In this document: in pieces, positions 25,523 to 35,900 of the stretch
How positions within the stretch are numbered: the stretch's first letter is position 1
Layout of the letters: the number at the start of each line of letters is the position of its first letter
DNA from: CALGLS01 sp965222105
GTDB lineage: Bacteria > Bacteroidota > Bacteroidia > Chitinophagales > Saprospiraceae
Direction: 5' to 3'
DNA length: 64,000 nucleotides
NCBI GenBank assembly: GCA_965222105.1
Contig: CBDCTQ010000042.1
Span: 1 to 64,000 of the forward strand
Position numbers and translations under genes: made by a program
Notes under the pieces: model-generated
What the model saw: the letters and a program-made list of their open reading frames with translations, nothing else
Told to the model about the DNA's origin: nothing
Databases searched by the model: none

Positions 25523-25908
25523 TGGCAAAAAGAGGTAAATCAAAAAAGAGAAAAGTAAGAGTTGAACCCGAAGGCTTGCTCTACATCAAAGCCAGCTTCA
25601 ACAACATCATCATATCCCTTTGCAACAAGCAGGGAAAAGTCATCTCCTGGGCCTCTGCCGGCAAGGCGGGCTTCAGAGGATCGAAGAAAAACACCCCTTA
25701 CGCTGCCCAAATGGCTGCAACCGATGCGGCAAGGGTGGCTTATGAGGCCGGTATGCGCACCGCACAGGCATACGTCAAAGGCCCCGGCTCCGGGCGCGAA
25801 GCTGCCATCAGGGCCGTCGATGGTGCCGGCATCAAAATATCTAAAATTTGGGATGTGACACCGGTTCCACACAATGGATGCCGACCTCCCAAAAAGCGAA
25901 GAGTATAA
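25522..25908 (+). CDS. rpsK: 30S ribosomal protein S11
   Basis: 128 residues. Contains YIKASFNNIIISLCNKQGKVISWASAGKAGFRGSKKNTPYAAQ-type blocks and the C-terminal DVTPVPHNGCRPPKKRRV signature. S11 sits on the 30S platform near the E-site mRNA. It follows rpsM with a one-base overlap. Confidence 0.98.
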   Translation: MAKRGKSKKRKVRVEPEGLLYIKASFNNIIISLCNKQGKVISWASAGKAGFRGSKKNTPYAAQMAATDAARVAYEAGMRTAQAYVKGPGSGREAAIRAVDGAGIKISKIWDVTPVPHNGCRPPKKRRV

Positions 25909-25973
25909 ATAATTAATGCCTGTCTACCGACAGGTAGAATTATTGATCAATAATCTTTAATCAATAATCTTTA

Positions 25974-26585
25974 ATGGCCAGATACACCGGACCCACCTCA
26001 AAGATAGCAAGAGCACTTGGCGAACCGATATTCGGATTCGACAAGGCATTCGACCGGAAAAAATACAAGCCGGGTCACCACGGTAATTCCAGACGACGGA
26101 AACAACGATCCGACTATGCCAACCAATTAATGGAAAAACAAAAGGCCAAGCACACCTATGGCGTGCTGGAGCGACAGTTCAGAAAAACCTTTGAACTGGC
26201 CAACCGCAAAAAAGGGGCCTCCGGTGAAGTATTGTTGCAATTGTTGGAATCGCGGCTCGACAATGTCGTTTTCCGAATGGGTATTGCACCCACCCGACGG
26301 GCCGCCCGGCAATTGGTGTCGCACAAACACATCCTCCTCAACGGAGTGGTAACCAATATTCCCTCCGCCCTCCTCAAAGCGGGCGACATCGTAAGCGTCC
26401 GGGGTAAATCACAGCACTTTGAAGTGGTCAGAAATGCGATCAGCACCAAGTCGGATGTCCGCAAATTCGGATGGCTCGAATTTAACCCCGACAAAATGGA
26501 GGGCGTGTTCATCGAATATCCGGAAAGAGAACAAATTCCGGAAAAGATCAATGAACAGCTCATCGTCGAATTGTACTCTAAATAA
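25974..26585 (+). CDS. rpsD: 30S ribosomal protein S4
   Basis: 203 residues. N-terminal MARYTGPTSKIARALGEPIF and the S4 RNA-binding domain (ESRLDNVVFRMGIAPTRRAARQLVSHKHILLNG). The N-terminal zinc-binding cysteines found in some species are absent. The spacer before it carries a small CCTGTCTACCGACAGG palindrome. In E. coli S4 represses the alpha operon; not testable here. Confidence 0.98.
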   Translation: MARYTGPTSKIARALGEPIFGFDKAFDRKKYKPGHHGNSRRRKQRSDYANQLMEKQKAKHTYGVLERQFRKTFELANRKKGASGEVLLQLLESRLDNVVFRMGIAPTRRAARQLVSHKHILLNGVVTNIPSALLKAGDIVSVRGKSQHFEVVRNAISTKSDVRKFGWLEFNPDKMEGVFIEYPEREQIPEKINEQLIVELYSK

Positions 26586-26676
26586 GAACGATTCCACTAC
26601 AGTTTTTTATACCACTGCCTACGTCCATTTTAGCTCTGTTTCTTTAACCCTCTTTCATCAAAGTTAGTTGTCAAAT

Positions 26677-27675
26677 ATGAATATATTAAACTTTCAGAAG
26701 CCGGACAAGATCATCCTGCAAAAGGCCACCGACTTCGAAGGAACCTTTGAATTTAAACCCCTGGAACCTGGCTTTGGCCAAACCATCGGTAACTCCCTCC
26801 GAAGAGTACTCCTTTCTTCCCTGGAAGGATACGCCGTTTCTGCCGTCAGAATTGCCGGCGTCGAACACGAATTCCACACCATCAAAGGCGTCGTGGAAGA
26901 CGTGGTGGACATCGTGCTCAACCTCAAACAGATCAGAATAAAACAACTCATCAACGACGATGATCTCCAAACGGAGAAGATATACCTCACCATTTCTGGT
27001 AAAGATGCTTTCAAAGCAGGCGACATCGAAGAACACACCAACGTCTTCAAAGTGATGAACCCCAACATGGTCATCTGCCAAATGGAACCATTCGTTAACC
27101 TCGAAATGGAACTGACCATCACCAAAGGCCGCGGCTACAAACCCGCTGATGAAAACCTACCTAAAGATGCACCCATCGGCGTCATACCCATCGACGCCAT
27201 CTATACCCCCATCAAAAAAGTTGCCTACAAAGTGTCCAACACCCGGGTAGGTCAACGAACCGACTACGAAAAGCTGACCATCGACCTGGTCACCGACGGA
27301 ACCATCCACCCCGAAGATGCCGTGAAAGAGGCTTCCAGAATACTGATCCAACACCTGATGCTCATCACCGACGAAAACATCACCTTCGACGAAGTGGGCA
27401 GCAGCGAAGACAACATCGTCGACGAGCACATCCTCCACATGCGCAAACTGCTCAAAACATCGCTCGAAGACCTCGACCTCTCCGTCAGAGCCTACAACTG
27501 CCTAAAAGCCGCTAAGATCAACACTCTGGCCGAAATGGTCCGCTACGATACACACGAGCTACTCAAGTTCCGAAATTTTGGTAAGAAATCACTGGTAGAG
27601 ATCGAAGAACTACTCCAGGATAAAGGCCTTACTTTCGGAATGGACTTGTCAAAATACAAACTCGACGAAGATTAA
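26677..27675 (+). CDS. rpoA: RNA polymerase alpha subunit
   Basis: 332 residues from the ATG at 26677; a TTG nine bases earlier is less likely because the Bacteroidota N-terminus reads M(x)ILNFQKPDK. The N-terminal dimerisation domain has GFGQTIGNSLRRVLLSSLEGYAV, and the C-terminal domain (from about residue 250) has LDLSVRAYNCLKAAKINTLAEM and LLKFRNFGKKSLVEI, which bind UP elements and activators. It lies between rpsD and rplQ. Confidence 0.98.
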   Translation: MNILNFQKPDKIILQKATDFEGTFEFKPLEPGFGQTIGNSLRRVLLSSLEGYAVSAVRIAGVEHEFHTIKGVVEDVVDIVLNLKQIRIKQLINDDDLQTEKIYLTISGKDAFKAGDIEEHTNVFKVMNPNMVICQMEPFVNLEMELTITKGRGYKPADENLPKDAPIGVIPIDAIYTPIKKVAYKVSNTRVGQRTDYEKLTIDLVTDGTIHPEDAVKEASRILIQHLMLITDENITFDEVGSSEDNIVDEHILHMRKLLKTSLEDLDLSVRAYNCLKAAKINTLAEMVRYDTHELLKFRNFGKKSLVEIEELLQDKGLTFGMDLSKYKLDED

Positions 27676-27763
27676 ACAGGCTTCTAATTTAAAGGAGAGC
27701 CACCACTTCCTCATTTGCAGTAACTAAGGCTCACAGGTGCTGCGATGTAAATAATTTTGCAAA

Positions 27764-28279
27764 ATGCGACACGGAAAAAGATTCAACCACCTCAAGCGCA
27801 AAAAAGGGCACCGAAAAGCCATGCTTAAAAACATGGCCGCCTCCCTCATCCAGCATAAGCGCATCTTCACTACATTGGCCAAAGCCAAAGCCATACGCCA
27901 ATACCTCGAACCGCTGGTGACTAAGTCGAAAACCAATACAACACATTCCAGAAGGGTGGTATTCAGCTATTTGCAAAATAAAGAAGCCGTCAAAGAGCTG
28001 TTCGACCAAATTTCATCGGCTGTTGCCAACCGACCCGGCGGATACCTCCGCATCATCAAGGTGGGCTTTCGCAAAAGCGACGGCGCTGAAATGGCCATGG
28101 TAGAATTTGTTGACTACAACAACGTAATGGCCAAATACGAGAAGAAATCGGCAAGAACGAAACAACCAGAGGGCAAAAGACGAAGGAGAAGAAGAGGCAA
28201 AAAGAAAAAAGGTGCTGCTGCTCTCGCCGCCGCAGCTGCCGGAACCGCGGAAGGAACTGCCTCCGGCGAAGAAGAATAA
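27764..28279 (+). CDS. rplQ: 50S ribosomal protein L17 with long C-terminal extension
   Basis: 171 residues against about 127 in E. coli. The core has MRHGKRFNHLKRKKGHRKAML and FTTLAKAKAIRQYLEPLVTK. After residue 125 comes a low-complexity tail: a basic run (KRRRRRRGKKKKG) then alanine-rich and acidic sequence ending GEEE. TAATTTTG at 27752-27759 resembles a -7 element just upstream. It is the last gene of the ribosomal block. Confidence 0.96.
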   Translation: MRHGKRFNHLKRKKGHRKAMLKNMAASLIQHKRIFTTLAKAKAIRQYLEPLVTKSKTNTTHSRRVVFSYLQNKEAVKELFDQISSAVANRPGGYLRIIKVGFRKSDGAEMAMVEFVDYNNVMAKYEKKSARTKQPEGKRRRRRRGKKKKGAAALAAAAAGTAEGTASGEEE

Positions 28280-28282
28280 ACA

Positions 28283-28316
28283 AAAAAGCGATGCCCACAG
28301 CATCGCTTTTTTTATT
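28283..28316 (+). terminator. Intrinsic terminator of the ribosomal block
   Basis: AAAAGCGATG, loop CCCACAG, CATCGCTTTTTTT: a 6-bp GC-containing stem extended by A-T pairs and a seven-T run, four bases after the rplQ stop codon. Confidence 0.9.
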
Positions 28317-28391
28317 TAGAGGGGTCAACATTTTTCGCGCAATTAAGACAACTTCCATAGCCGGGGGTATGGCCATCTCAATTTCTCGTTA

Positions 28392-28399
28392 TATCTTTG
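28392..28399 (+). promoter_or_regulatory. -7 element before carA
   Basis: TATCTTTG fits the consensus and gives a leader of about 80 nt. No clear -33 TTTG lies at the expected distance. An ACTCAAAATGAGT inverted repeat spans the carA start codon. Confidence 0.5.
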
Positions 28400-28483
28400 C
28401 GCACGGAAAGAGCAGACTTTCACCCTTTGTACTTGACAGCAGGCCCAGCCAAACCGGTGGCGCCCGCCAACCAATGACTCAAA

Positions 28484-29626
28484 ATGAGTGAATCAAATCA
28501 AAGAAAAGCAGTTTTACTACTGGCCGACGGCACCGCTTACTACGGCAAGCCTGCCGGCAAGACCGGTACCACCACCGGCGAAATTTGTTTTAACACCGGG
28601 ATGACCGGATACCAGGAAATTTTTACCGACCCTTCCTACTACGGCCAACTCCTGGTAACCACCAACGCCCACATCGGCAACTACGGCACCAAACCCCGTG
28701 ATGTAGAATCGGAAACCGTAAAAATTGCCGGCCTCATTTGTAAAAACTTTACCACCGCCTTTTCCCGCCAGCAGGCCACTGCCTCCATCCAGGACTACCT
28801 CGAAAAGGAGAAGATCGTCGCTATTTCCGACGTCGACAGCCGCGCCATCGTACGCCATATCCGAGACAAAGGCGCTATGAACGCCATCATTTCCTCCGAA
28901 ACAACCGATCTGGAATTGCTCAAAAAACAATTGGCGGAAGTCCCACCAATGGAAGGGCTGGAGCTGGCCTCCCGGGTCAGCACTCCCAATGCCTATTGCC
29001 TCGGCGACCCCGAAGCCGATTACAAAGTGGCGGTGCTGGACTTTGGCGTCAAGCGAAACATCCTCCGCTCCCTGACGGAAAGAGGTTGTTATGTAAAAGT
29101 ATTTCCGGCAAAAACGCCTTTTGAAGAACTGAGCGCCTGGAAGCCCACCGGCTACTTTCTGTCTAATGGACCGGGCGACCCCTCTGCCATGCCCTACGCC
29201 ATTGAAACGGCCAAAACCATCCTGAACCACAACCAACCTCTGTTCGGCATCTGCCTAGGGCATCAAATACTGGCCCTCGCCAATGGCATTCCAACCTATA
29301 AAATGCACAACGGCCATCGCGGGATCAACCATCCGGTGAAAAACCTCAAAACGGGTCGCTGCGAGATCACCAGTCAAAATCACGGATTTGGCGTAAGCCC
29401 AGATGCCATTGCCGACAACAAAGACAAAATAGAAGTCACCCACATCAACCTCAACGACGATACCATCGAAGGCATACGGGTGAAAAATACAAAAGCTTTT
29501 TCCGTTCAATACCACCCTGAAGCATCGCCCGGGCCGCACGACGCCCGCTACCTCTTCGACGAATTTGTACAACTCATGGCCAGCTCTGTTGCCCAACCTT
29601 CCGGCAAATCCATTCCGCTGGGTTGA
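28484..29626 (+). CDS. carA: Carbamoyl-phosphate synthase small (glutaminase) subunit
   Basis: 380 residues; hydrolyses glutamine and channels ammonia to CarB for carbamoyl phosphate, the precursor of pyrimidines and arginine. N-terminal domain: GEICFNTGMTGYQEIFTDPSY. C-terminal class I amidotransferase domain: nucleophile Cys in FGICLGHQIL, with the His/Glu pair in FSVQYHPEASPGP. carB is not in the window. The rplQ-carA-eno order recurs in Bacteroidota (from memory of the phylum, not checked). Confidence 0.96.
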   Translation: MSESNQRKAVLLLADGTAYYGKPAGKTGTTTGEICFNTGMTGYQEIFTDPSYYGQLLVTTNAHIGNYGTKPRDVESETVKIAGLICKNFTTAFSRQQATASIQDYLEKEKIVAISDVDSRAIVRHIRDKGAMNAIISSETTDLELLKKQLAEVPPMEGLELASRVSTPNAYCLGDPEADYKVAVLDFGVKRNILRSLTERGCYVKVFPAKTPFEELSAWKPTGYFLSNGPGDPSAMPYAIETAKTILNHNQPLFGICLGHQILALANGIPTYKMHNGHRGINHPVKNLKTGRCEITSQNHGFGVSPDAIADNKDKIEVTHINLNDDTIEGIRVKNTKAFSVQYHPEASPGPHDARYLFDEFVQLMASSVAQPSGKSIPLG

Positions 29627-29737
29627 GTACGGAGCCATGATGAAATTGAGACGGATACATAAACCGTGTTAGTGCGAAGGAAAAAAGAGGCAGTATTGCT
29701 AAATACCCTCAGAAAACTGTTAAACCGAACTACCCGC

Positions 29738-31018
29738 ATGAGCAACATCAGCGACATCAAAGCCAGAGCCATTTTTGATTCCAGAGGAAATCCTACCGTA
29801 GAAGTAGACGTGATCACCGAATTCGGAACACTAGGCAGAGCAGCCGTGCCCTCCGGTGCCTCTACGGGCAAATACGAGGCAGTAGAACTGCGCGACGGTG
29901 GCGATCAGTACATGGGAAAAGGCGTTTCAAAGGCCTGTACCCACGTCGAGGAAAAAATCAGAGAAGCCCTGATCGGCGTAGATATTTACGACCAACTCTA
30001 CATCGACCAATTGATGATCGAACTCGATGGCACCTCCAACAAAGCCAACCTCGGTGCCAACGCCATTCTGGGTGTTTCGATGGCCGTAGCCAAAGCTGCC
30101 GCCGCTGAATTGGGCCTGCCCCTGTATCGATACATCGGTGGCGTCAACGCCCATCTGCTGCCCGTACCCATGATGAACATCCTCAACGGCGGTGCCCATG
30201 CGGACAACAGCATCGATTTTCAGGAGTTTATGATCGTGCCAGTCGGCGCCGACCGGTTTTCGGATGCCCTCCGGATGGGTACCGAAGTGTTCCATCATTT
30301 AAAAAAGGTATTGCACAACAAAGGCTATTCCACCAACGTAGGAGATGAAGGTGGCTTTGCGCCAAACATAAAATCGAACCGGGAAGCCATCGAAACCGTG
30401 CTGACAGCCATCGAAAAGTCGGGATACCGGCCAGCGGAAGATTTTGTCATTGCAATGGATGCCGCCGCCTCCGAATTTTACAACGCAGAAGAAAAATGCT
30501 ACCACCTCCACAAATCGACCGGCGAAAAACTGTCTTCCGCCGATATGGTCGATCACTGGAAAAACTGGTGCGATCAGTACCCCATCTTTTCCATCGAAGA
30601 CGGATTGGATGAAGACGATTGGGAGGGCTGGCAATTGCTCACCCAAACACTGGGCGACCGGGTTCAACTGGTCGGAGACGACCTCTTCGTGACCAACACC
30701 CACCGCCTCCAGCAAGGCATCGACCGGGATGTAGCCAACTCTATCCTCATCAAGGTCAACCAGATCGGGAGCCTCTCCGAGACCATTGAAACCATCCGGT
30801 TGGCCACCCGCAATGCGTATACCTGCGTGATGAGCCACCGCTCTGGCGAAACCGAAGACGTTACCATCGCCGACCTGGCCGTAGCCCTCAACACCGGACA
30901 GATAAAAACGGGTTCGGCTTCGCGGTCCGACAGGGTCGCTAAATACAACCAGTTGTTGCGCATAGAAGAAGAGTTGGGCTCCTCCGGCGTATTCCCCGGA
31001 AAAGCATTGTTGGGATAA
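29738..31018 (+). CDS. eno: Enolase
   Basis: 426 residues from the ATG at 29738; an upstream in-frame GTG (29666) would add 24 basic residues with no family match. It converts 2-phosphoglycerate to phosphoenolpyruvate. Motifs: RAIFDSRGNPTVEVD, ATP-independent metal ligands in SIEDGLDEDDW and VGDDLFVTN, and SHRSGETEDVTIADLAVA. Cytoplasmic glycolytic enzyme. It lies between carA and an ftsB-like gene; an eno-ftsB pair is also known in proteobacteria. Confidence 0.97.
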   Translation: MSNISDIKARAIFDSRGNPTVEVDVITEFGTLGRAAVPSGASTGKYEAVELRDGGDQYMGKGVSKACTHVEEKIREALIGVDIYDQLYIDQLMIELDGTSNKANLGANAILGVSMAVAKAAAAELGLPLYRYIGGVNAHLLPVPMMNILNGGAHADNSIDFQEFMIVPVGADRFSDALRMGTEVFHHLKKVLHNKGYSTNVGDEGGFAPNIKSNREAIETVLTAIEKSGYRPAEDFVIAMDAAASEFYNAEEKCYHLHKSTGEKLSSADMVDHWKNWCDQYPIFSIEDGLDEDDWEGWQLLTQTLGDRVQLVGDDLFVTNTHRLQQGIDRDVANSILIKVNQIGSLSETIETIRLATRNAYTCVMSHRSGETEDVTIADLAVALNTGQIKTGSASRSDRVAKYNQLLRIEEELGSSGVFPGKALLG

Positions 31019-31033
31019 ATAAGTAATCAATAA

Positions 31034-31070
31034 CCATGAAGGACTTCGCTACCGCTACGCCTTCACGGCA
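31034..31070. repeat. Minimal palindromic R2 element in the eno-ftsB spacer
   Basis: CCATGAAGGACTTCGCTACC followed by GCTACGCCTTCACGGC: the two R2 ends with almost nothing between them. A 9-bp direct repeat AATCAATAA flanks it (31025-31033 and 31078-31086), which looks like a target-site duplication. This is the shortest copy and shows what the ends look like alone. Confidence 0.7.
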
Positions 31071-31091
31071 AGTCAATAATCAATAATTCTT

Positions 31092-31412
31092 TTGGCTGTA
31101 AGAAACAATCCATTCAAACCCATCATCAAAGCGATACCGGCACCGCTTCGCAACCGCTATTTTTTAGTGTTGGCATTGGGGCTGGCCTGGATCATTTTTT
31201 TTGACAAACACGACATTCTTACCCAATGGACCCTCGGCCAGACGCTCAAAGAGCTCGAAGCCGACAAGCAATACTACAAAGAGCAGATCAAGCAAGTTCG
31301 CAATGACAAAAAAGACCTCGAAACCAATATAGAAAAATATGCCCGCGAACATTATTACATGAAAAAAGACGACGAAGATGTTTTTATCTTTGTCGAAGAA
31401 CCAGAAAAATAA
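31092..31412 (+). CDS. FtsB/DivIC-family septum formation initiator
   Basis: 106 residues starting at TTG; no ATG or GTG fits, and the next in-frame Met is near residue 90. One membrane helix (about residues 23-38, FLVLALGLAWIIFF) is followed by a coiled coil of 40 residues (LKELEADKQYYKEQIKQVRNDK) and the Y-ARE-Y segment found in FtsB/DivIC. It should join the FtsQBL divisome complex, with a cytoplasmic N-terminus and periplasmic coiled coil. It follows eno after an R2 repeat and precedes sucD by 9 bases. Confidence 0.8.
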   Translation: MAVRNNPFKPIIKAIPAPLRNRYFLVLALGLAWIIFFDKHDILTQWTLGQTLKELEADKQYYKEQIKQVRNDKKDLETNIEKYAREHYYMKKDDEDVFIFVEEPEK

Positions 31413-31421
31413 GTATACATC

Positions 31422-32297
31422 ATGGCTGTATTAGTTGACAAAGATTCCAGGATCATCGTACAAGGATTTACCGGCAAGGAAGGCACCTTCCACGCCCAGC
31501 AAATGATCGATTACGGTACCAATATCGTAGGGGGGGTCACCCCTGGCAAAGGCGGACAGGAACACCTCGGGCTGCCGGTATACAACACGGTCGGGGAAGC
31601 CGTCCAAAAAGCGGGTGCCAACACTTCGATCATTTTCGTTCCGCCCCGCTTTGCTGCCGACGCCATTATGGAATCAGCCGATGCGGGCATCAAGGTGATC
31701 ATTTGCATCACCGAGGGCATTCCCGTACAGGACATGGTGAAGGTCAAGGCCTACATCGAAGACCGCGACTGCCGCCTGGTGGGCCCCAACTGTCCGGGAG
31801 TGATGACGCCGGGAGAAGCCAAAGTGGGCATCATGCCTGGGTTCATCCACACCAAGGGCCGGGTAGGGATCGTTTCCCGTTCCGGCACCCTGACCTACGA
31901 AGCCGTCGATCAGGTGACTAAGGCCGGACTAGGCCAGTCTACCTGCATCGGCATCGGAGGCGACCCCATTGTGGGCACCACCACCAAAGAAGCCGTACAG
32001 CTATTGATGAACGATCCGGAAACCGACGGGATCGTTATGATCGGAGAGATCGGTGGCAACATGGAAGCCGATGCCGCCTACTGGATCAAAGAGAATGGTA
32101 CCAAACCCGTGGTGGGATTCATAGCAGGCCAGACGGCTCCCAAAGGCCGTAAAATGGGACATGCCGGAGCCATCATCGGAGGCGCCAATGACACCGCTGA
32201 AGCTAAAATGAGGATCATGAAAGAATGTGGGATACACGTGGTTAGTTCGCCGGCGCATATTGGAAAGACCATGATGGAAGCGCTACAGAGCAACTAA
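31422..32297 (+). CDS. sucD: Succinyl-CoA ligase alpha subunit
   Basis: 291 residues. With SucC it makes succinate and NTP from succinyl-CoA in the TCA cycle. CoA-binding Rossmann domain: VQGFTGKEGTFHAQQM and GGVTPGKGG; ligase domain: GPNCPGVMTPGEAK, SRSGTLTYEAV, GGDPIVGT; the phosphohistidine lies in MGHAGAI (about residue 246). sucC is not adjacent, so the two subunits are coded apart. No terminator is visible; it converges on a minus-strand gene 51 bases later. Confidence 0.96.
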   Translation: MAVLVDKDSRIIVQGFTGKEGTFHAQQMIDYGTNIVGGVTPGKGGQEHLGLPVYNTVGEAVQKAGANTSIIFVPPRFAADAIMESADAGIKVIICITEGIPVQDMVKVKAYIEDRDCRLVGPNCPGVMTPGEAKVGIMPGFIHTKGRVGIVSRSGTLTYEAVDQVTKAGLGQSTCIGIGGDPIVGTTTKEAVQLLMNDPETDGIVMIGEIGGNMEADAAYWIKENGTKPVVGFIAGQTAPKGRKMGHAGAIIGGANDTAEAKMRIMKECGIHVVSSPAHIGKTMMEALQSN

Positions 32298-32348
32298 TAG
32301 GCTTCGCCACGAGATGGAAAATGGTATTGAGCATAGTCAGTACCCTGG

Positions 32349-32927
32349 CTACAACAGCGAAAACACCAATACGCCCACCACGGTAATAATGACCACCGCC
32401 ATAAAAAATATAAACTGAGAATTGTTGCGGTAATTATTGAACAGTTTATCCATGATCTCCCGCCACTCCAGGTCTTTGACCACTGCTTCATTGCACAATA
32501 CACGGTACTTTGGTTGCCCCTTTCGCTTTTGATCTCCGTGCTTTCTAAGGATAAAGAAATCTTTATTTAAAAAAGCCAGATCGTATAATTCGCTTTTGAC
32601 GACCGTGCCTCCGGCCGCCTGTTCCACAATTAGGGTATTCGATTTTTCCAGCCGCCGCCATTTACCGTTACTGATATTGCCATCGATGGAAAGGAGGTAT
32701 TCCGATTCGGCACGAAAAATATGTAATACCTTTTCGAGAAAATCGTCGGTGTCGCGAATTTCCAGCCAGCGGGTATCCAGATAGAATTCCTCTTCCCGCA
32801 AATCCTCACTCCAGGGCTTTACATTGGGAATGATCTCATCGAGATAATCGTCCATTGATTCGTGTTCGTTCAGTTCGAGACTAAACGGTCGGGTGATCGA
32901 ATCGAGCAATTTGTTTTCCAGTGCCAT
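32349..32927 (-). CDS. Uncharacterised C-terminally anchored membrane protein
   Basis: 192 residues from the ATG at 32927; TTG starts lie 27 and 24 bases upstream (32954, 32951). I do not recognise the family. There is no signal peptide. The first 165 residues are soluble and acidic at the start (HESMDDYLDEIIPNVKPWSED), with a central KWRRLEKSNTLIVEQAAGG stretch. A single helix at the extreme C-terminus (FIFFMAVVIITVVGVLVFSLL) suggests a tail anchor with the bulk in the cytoplasm. It lies 65 bases downstream of the NtrY-like kinase gene on the same strand, so co-transcription and a signalling link are possible. Confidence 0.6.
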   Translation of the reverse strand: MALENKLLDSITRPFSLELNEHESMDDYLDEIIPNVKPWSEDLREEEFYLDTRWLEIRDTDDFLEKVLHIFRAESEYLLSIDGNISNGKWRRLEKSNTLIVEQAAGGTVVKSELYDLAFLNKDFFILRKHGDQKRKGQPKYRVLCNEAVVKDLEWREIMDKLFNNYRNNSQFIFFMAVVIITVVGVLVFSLL

Positions 32928-32992
32928 AGTCTGTTGTTGGGTGATTTTCAACAACTAAGATAGAGAAAACTCTATTAATAGGGAGTGAAATG

Positions 32993-35900
32993 TTACTCCA
33001 TCAAACTCTCCTCCATTTCATTGACTTCTACCAGGGGCAATTCGACGTAAAACTCGGTGCCCACATTTGGAACGGTATCAAACCAGATGCGTCCATTGAC
33101 CGACTCGATGATGTTTTTTGAAATGGCGAGGCCCAGCCCGGTGCCGGAATTTTTGGTGGTGAAATTGGGTACAAAGACCTTGTCTTTCTTGTCATCTGAG
33201 ATGCCGGTTCCGTTGTCAGCCACTTTTACCACGACCATCTCTCCTGATTTGTACAGGCTGACGTTGACCAATCCTTTTCTTTCGTCAGGGATGGCCTGGA
33301 TGGCGTTTTTAATGAGGTTGTTGAGTACCCGCATCAGGTGATTTTTATCGGCGAATACGTGGTAGGACTCGTCGGGTTGGTTCAGCACCAGTTCCATTCG
33401 TTCAGAAGATTCGTTGCTGAACAGTTCAAATACCGAGACGACTAATGAGTTGAGTAGGGTGCGCTGGTTTTCGGCTCGTGGCATTTTGGCAAAGGTAGAA
33501 AATTCGGCGGCGATGGAGGCGAGGTTGTCGATTTGTTCGATCAGGGTGTTGGCTACCCGTTTGAGCAGGGGTTCTATGTCGTCGGGGTTGGAGTGATAGG
33601 CGTGCTGGAGGTATTGGATGCTCAGCTTCATAGGGGTGAGCGGATTTTTGATTTCGTGTGCAACTTGTTTGGCCATTTCCCGCCAGGCGCCTTCCTGGGC
33701 TGTTTGTTCGAGTTGGACAGCGTTATTTTCCAGCTCCCGCATCATTTTGTTAAACTCAGCAACCAGCATGCCGATCTCATCTTTGCCGCTCCATTCCAGA
33801 GGTTCATTGCGTTTGCCCAGTTTGAGTTGTTTCATCCGGTTGCCGATCTGCACCAGTGGGCGGGTAATGGTTTCCGCTACCGCAATGGCTATGGCACCGG
33901 CTATCAACAATAAAAACACGTAAATATTGAGCAGTTGGCTCATAAAGTCAAATACATCACTCCGAAGGGCCCGTTGTTTGGTGTAGTAAGGCAATCCCAG
34001 GTACGACACCACGGCGCCTCCCGGTTCTTTCAGGGCCAGGTAGGCGGCGTTGTAATACAGATCGCCGATGTGTTCGTCTTCCTGCCGGGATTCGCTGTGT
34101 TGCAGGCGGCTCAAGGCAAATAGGGCTGGTGCGCTGATGCGTTCTTCCAGCACTCCCTGACGGAAAATGTCTTTTTCGGAAGAGGCCACCAAAAAACCAT
34201 CAAGGTCGTACATGTTGAGGTCGATCCGGTGTATTTTGGCGATGGGTTCGATCAGCTTCCGGTAGTTGAATGTGCTGTCATCAGAAGTGGCAAGTAGTTT
34301 CAATTCGTGTTCGGCGTCTTTTAATACCGACTCCGCCTTCCGGTCGAGGCGGTTTTCGTGGTATTCCTGATTGGAATTTCGGAAAAACCAAACCGTAACA
34401 ATTCCAATGATTAAAAAAGAAGCGATGATCAATGACAGGCTAAAAAACTGGATCTTGTTTTTAAGCGAAGGCCGTTGGTGAAAAAGGGAGAAGCGGAGAG
34501 ATTCCGGCAGGAAGTTGTAAAACTTATTGATGACCGCTGCCAGGACGATAAAGACGATCAGCATTCCAAAAATAGAAGAGAAAAAAGAGACAACTGCCGT
34601 ATATTGCTCCAGCTCTTTGCCCACTACTACTTTGATGTTTTCCCGCCGCGAAGCATATACGATTTCCGACCGCCCCTCATGCTCCAGCGAAATGGTGTGT
34701 GCTGGTTTGGGAGATTTCGGAAGCTCATACCGGCTGGGATAGCTGTCGCCTTCTCCGTCTATCTTGACATCGTTCTGATAAATAGCGTAATCGTATTTTT
34801 CGAGGCCCGGCAGGTTTTTAAAGGGTTGGTCGACCAACAATTCCGTGTATACTTTCGACTGCTCCCGCCGCTGCCGGTTGAACCGAAGGATCAGATGTAC
34901 CGGATGATCATAGGCATGAAGAGGGTCTAAAACCATGCTCATCAGATAGTCGATGTGGTGAGAATTGGGATCGACAGACAATCTCAGATTGCCGTAATTG
35001 GTAGCAATTCCCTTTCGGAAAGCCTTGAAAAAATCCGAATGATCCTCGTCAGAGTCTTTGAATACGGGGATGGTATCTTTGTCAAAAGCGTTGATTTTGT
35101 AGTCGTAATTGTAAAAAAGATAATTGTTTTCGTAAAAATATTTTTCCAGTATACGCTCAATGTCCTTTCGGTCAATCTTAAATCCATGTGGTGGAAATTT
35201 CCCTTTAAACCGGGTATCGGATTCCAGCTTTTCCTTGAATGCCCGCAATGCTTTCTCCGCTTCCTGATCGCGCAGGTTGGCCAGTTGCTCGGCATAACCG
35301 CTTCTGAGTATCCGGTCTTGATAGGCATTGTACTTGAATAACAAAATAGAGGGAAAGGCACTGAGGATGATCAGCCAAATGACCAGCCAGGAAAAGCTAA
35401 CGGAAGTACTGTCGATAAATAAATCGAATAACAATACAAATACAGAAGCTATCAACAATAAATACACGATGGGCAGCATAAAGTTGAGAAAACTCAGCAC
35501 GGGCACCATCGTCAATAGCGCCAGCGAAAGGGCCACAAAACGCTTTCTGCGCGGCAACGCCATGTTGGCAATGGCCAGCATCATCTTGTGGCTGAACAAA
35601 AACAGGGCAAGCAATAACAATATAATTCCCAGTATGGCTAAATTCCCGGAATGGCTTTGCGAAAGGGTGTTGCTGAAGTCGAATTGGATGTTATTGTTGA
35701 AGATCAGTGATTTGAATACCCACGACAATACCAACACGCCCGACAATACAGAGATATAACTTAGATACGTCAACCCGAATTTCGCTTTTGCCGAAAGGTG
35801 CCCAAAACTGCGGCCCGGAAATTCCTTATGGAAAAAAAACATTACCCACAACAATAATAAGATGTTGATCAACAAATCGCCCAGGGAACTGCTGATGAGG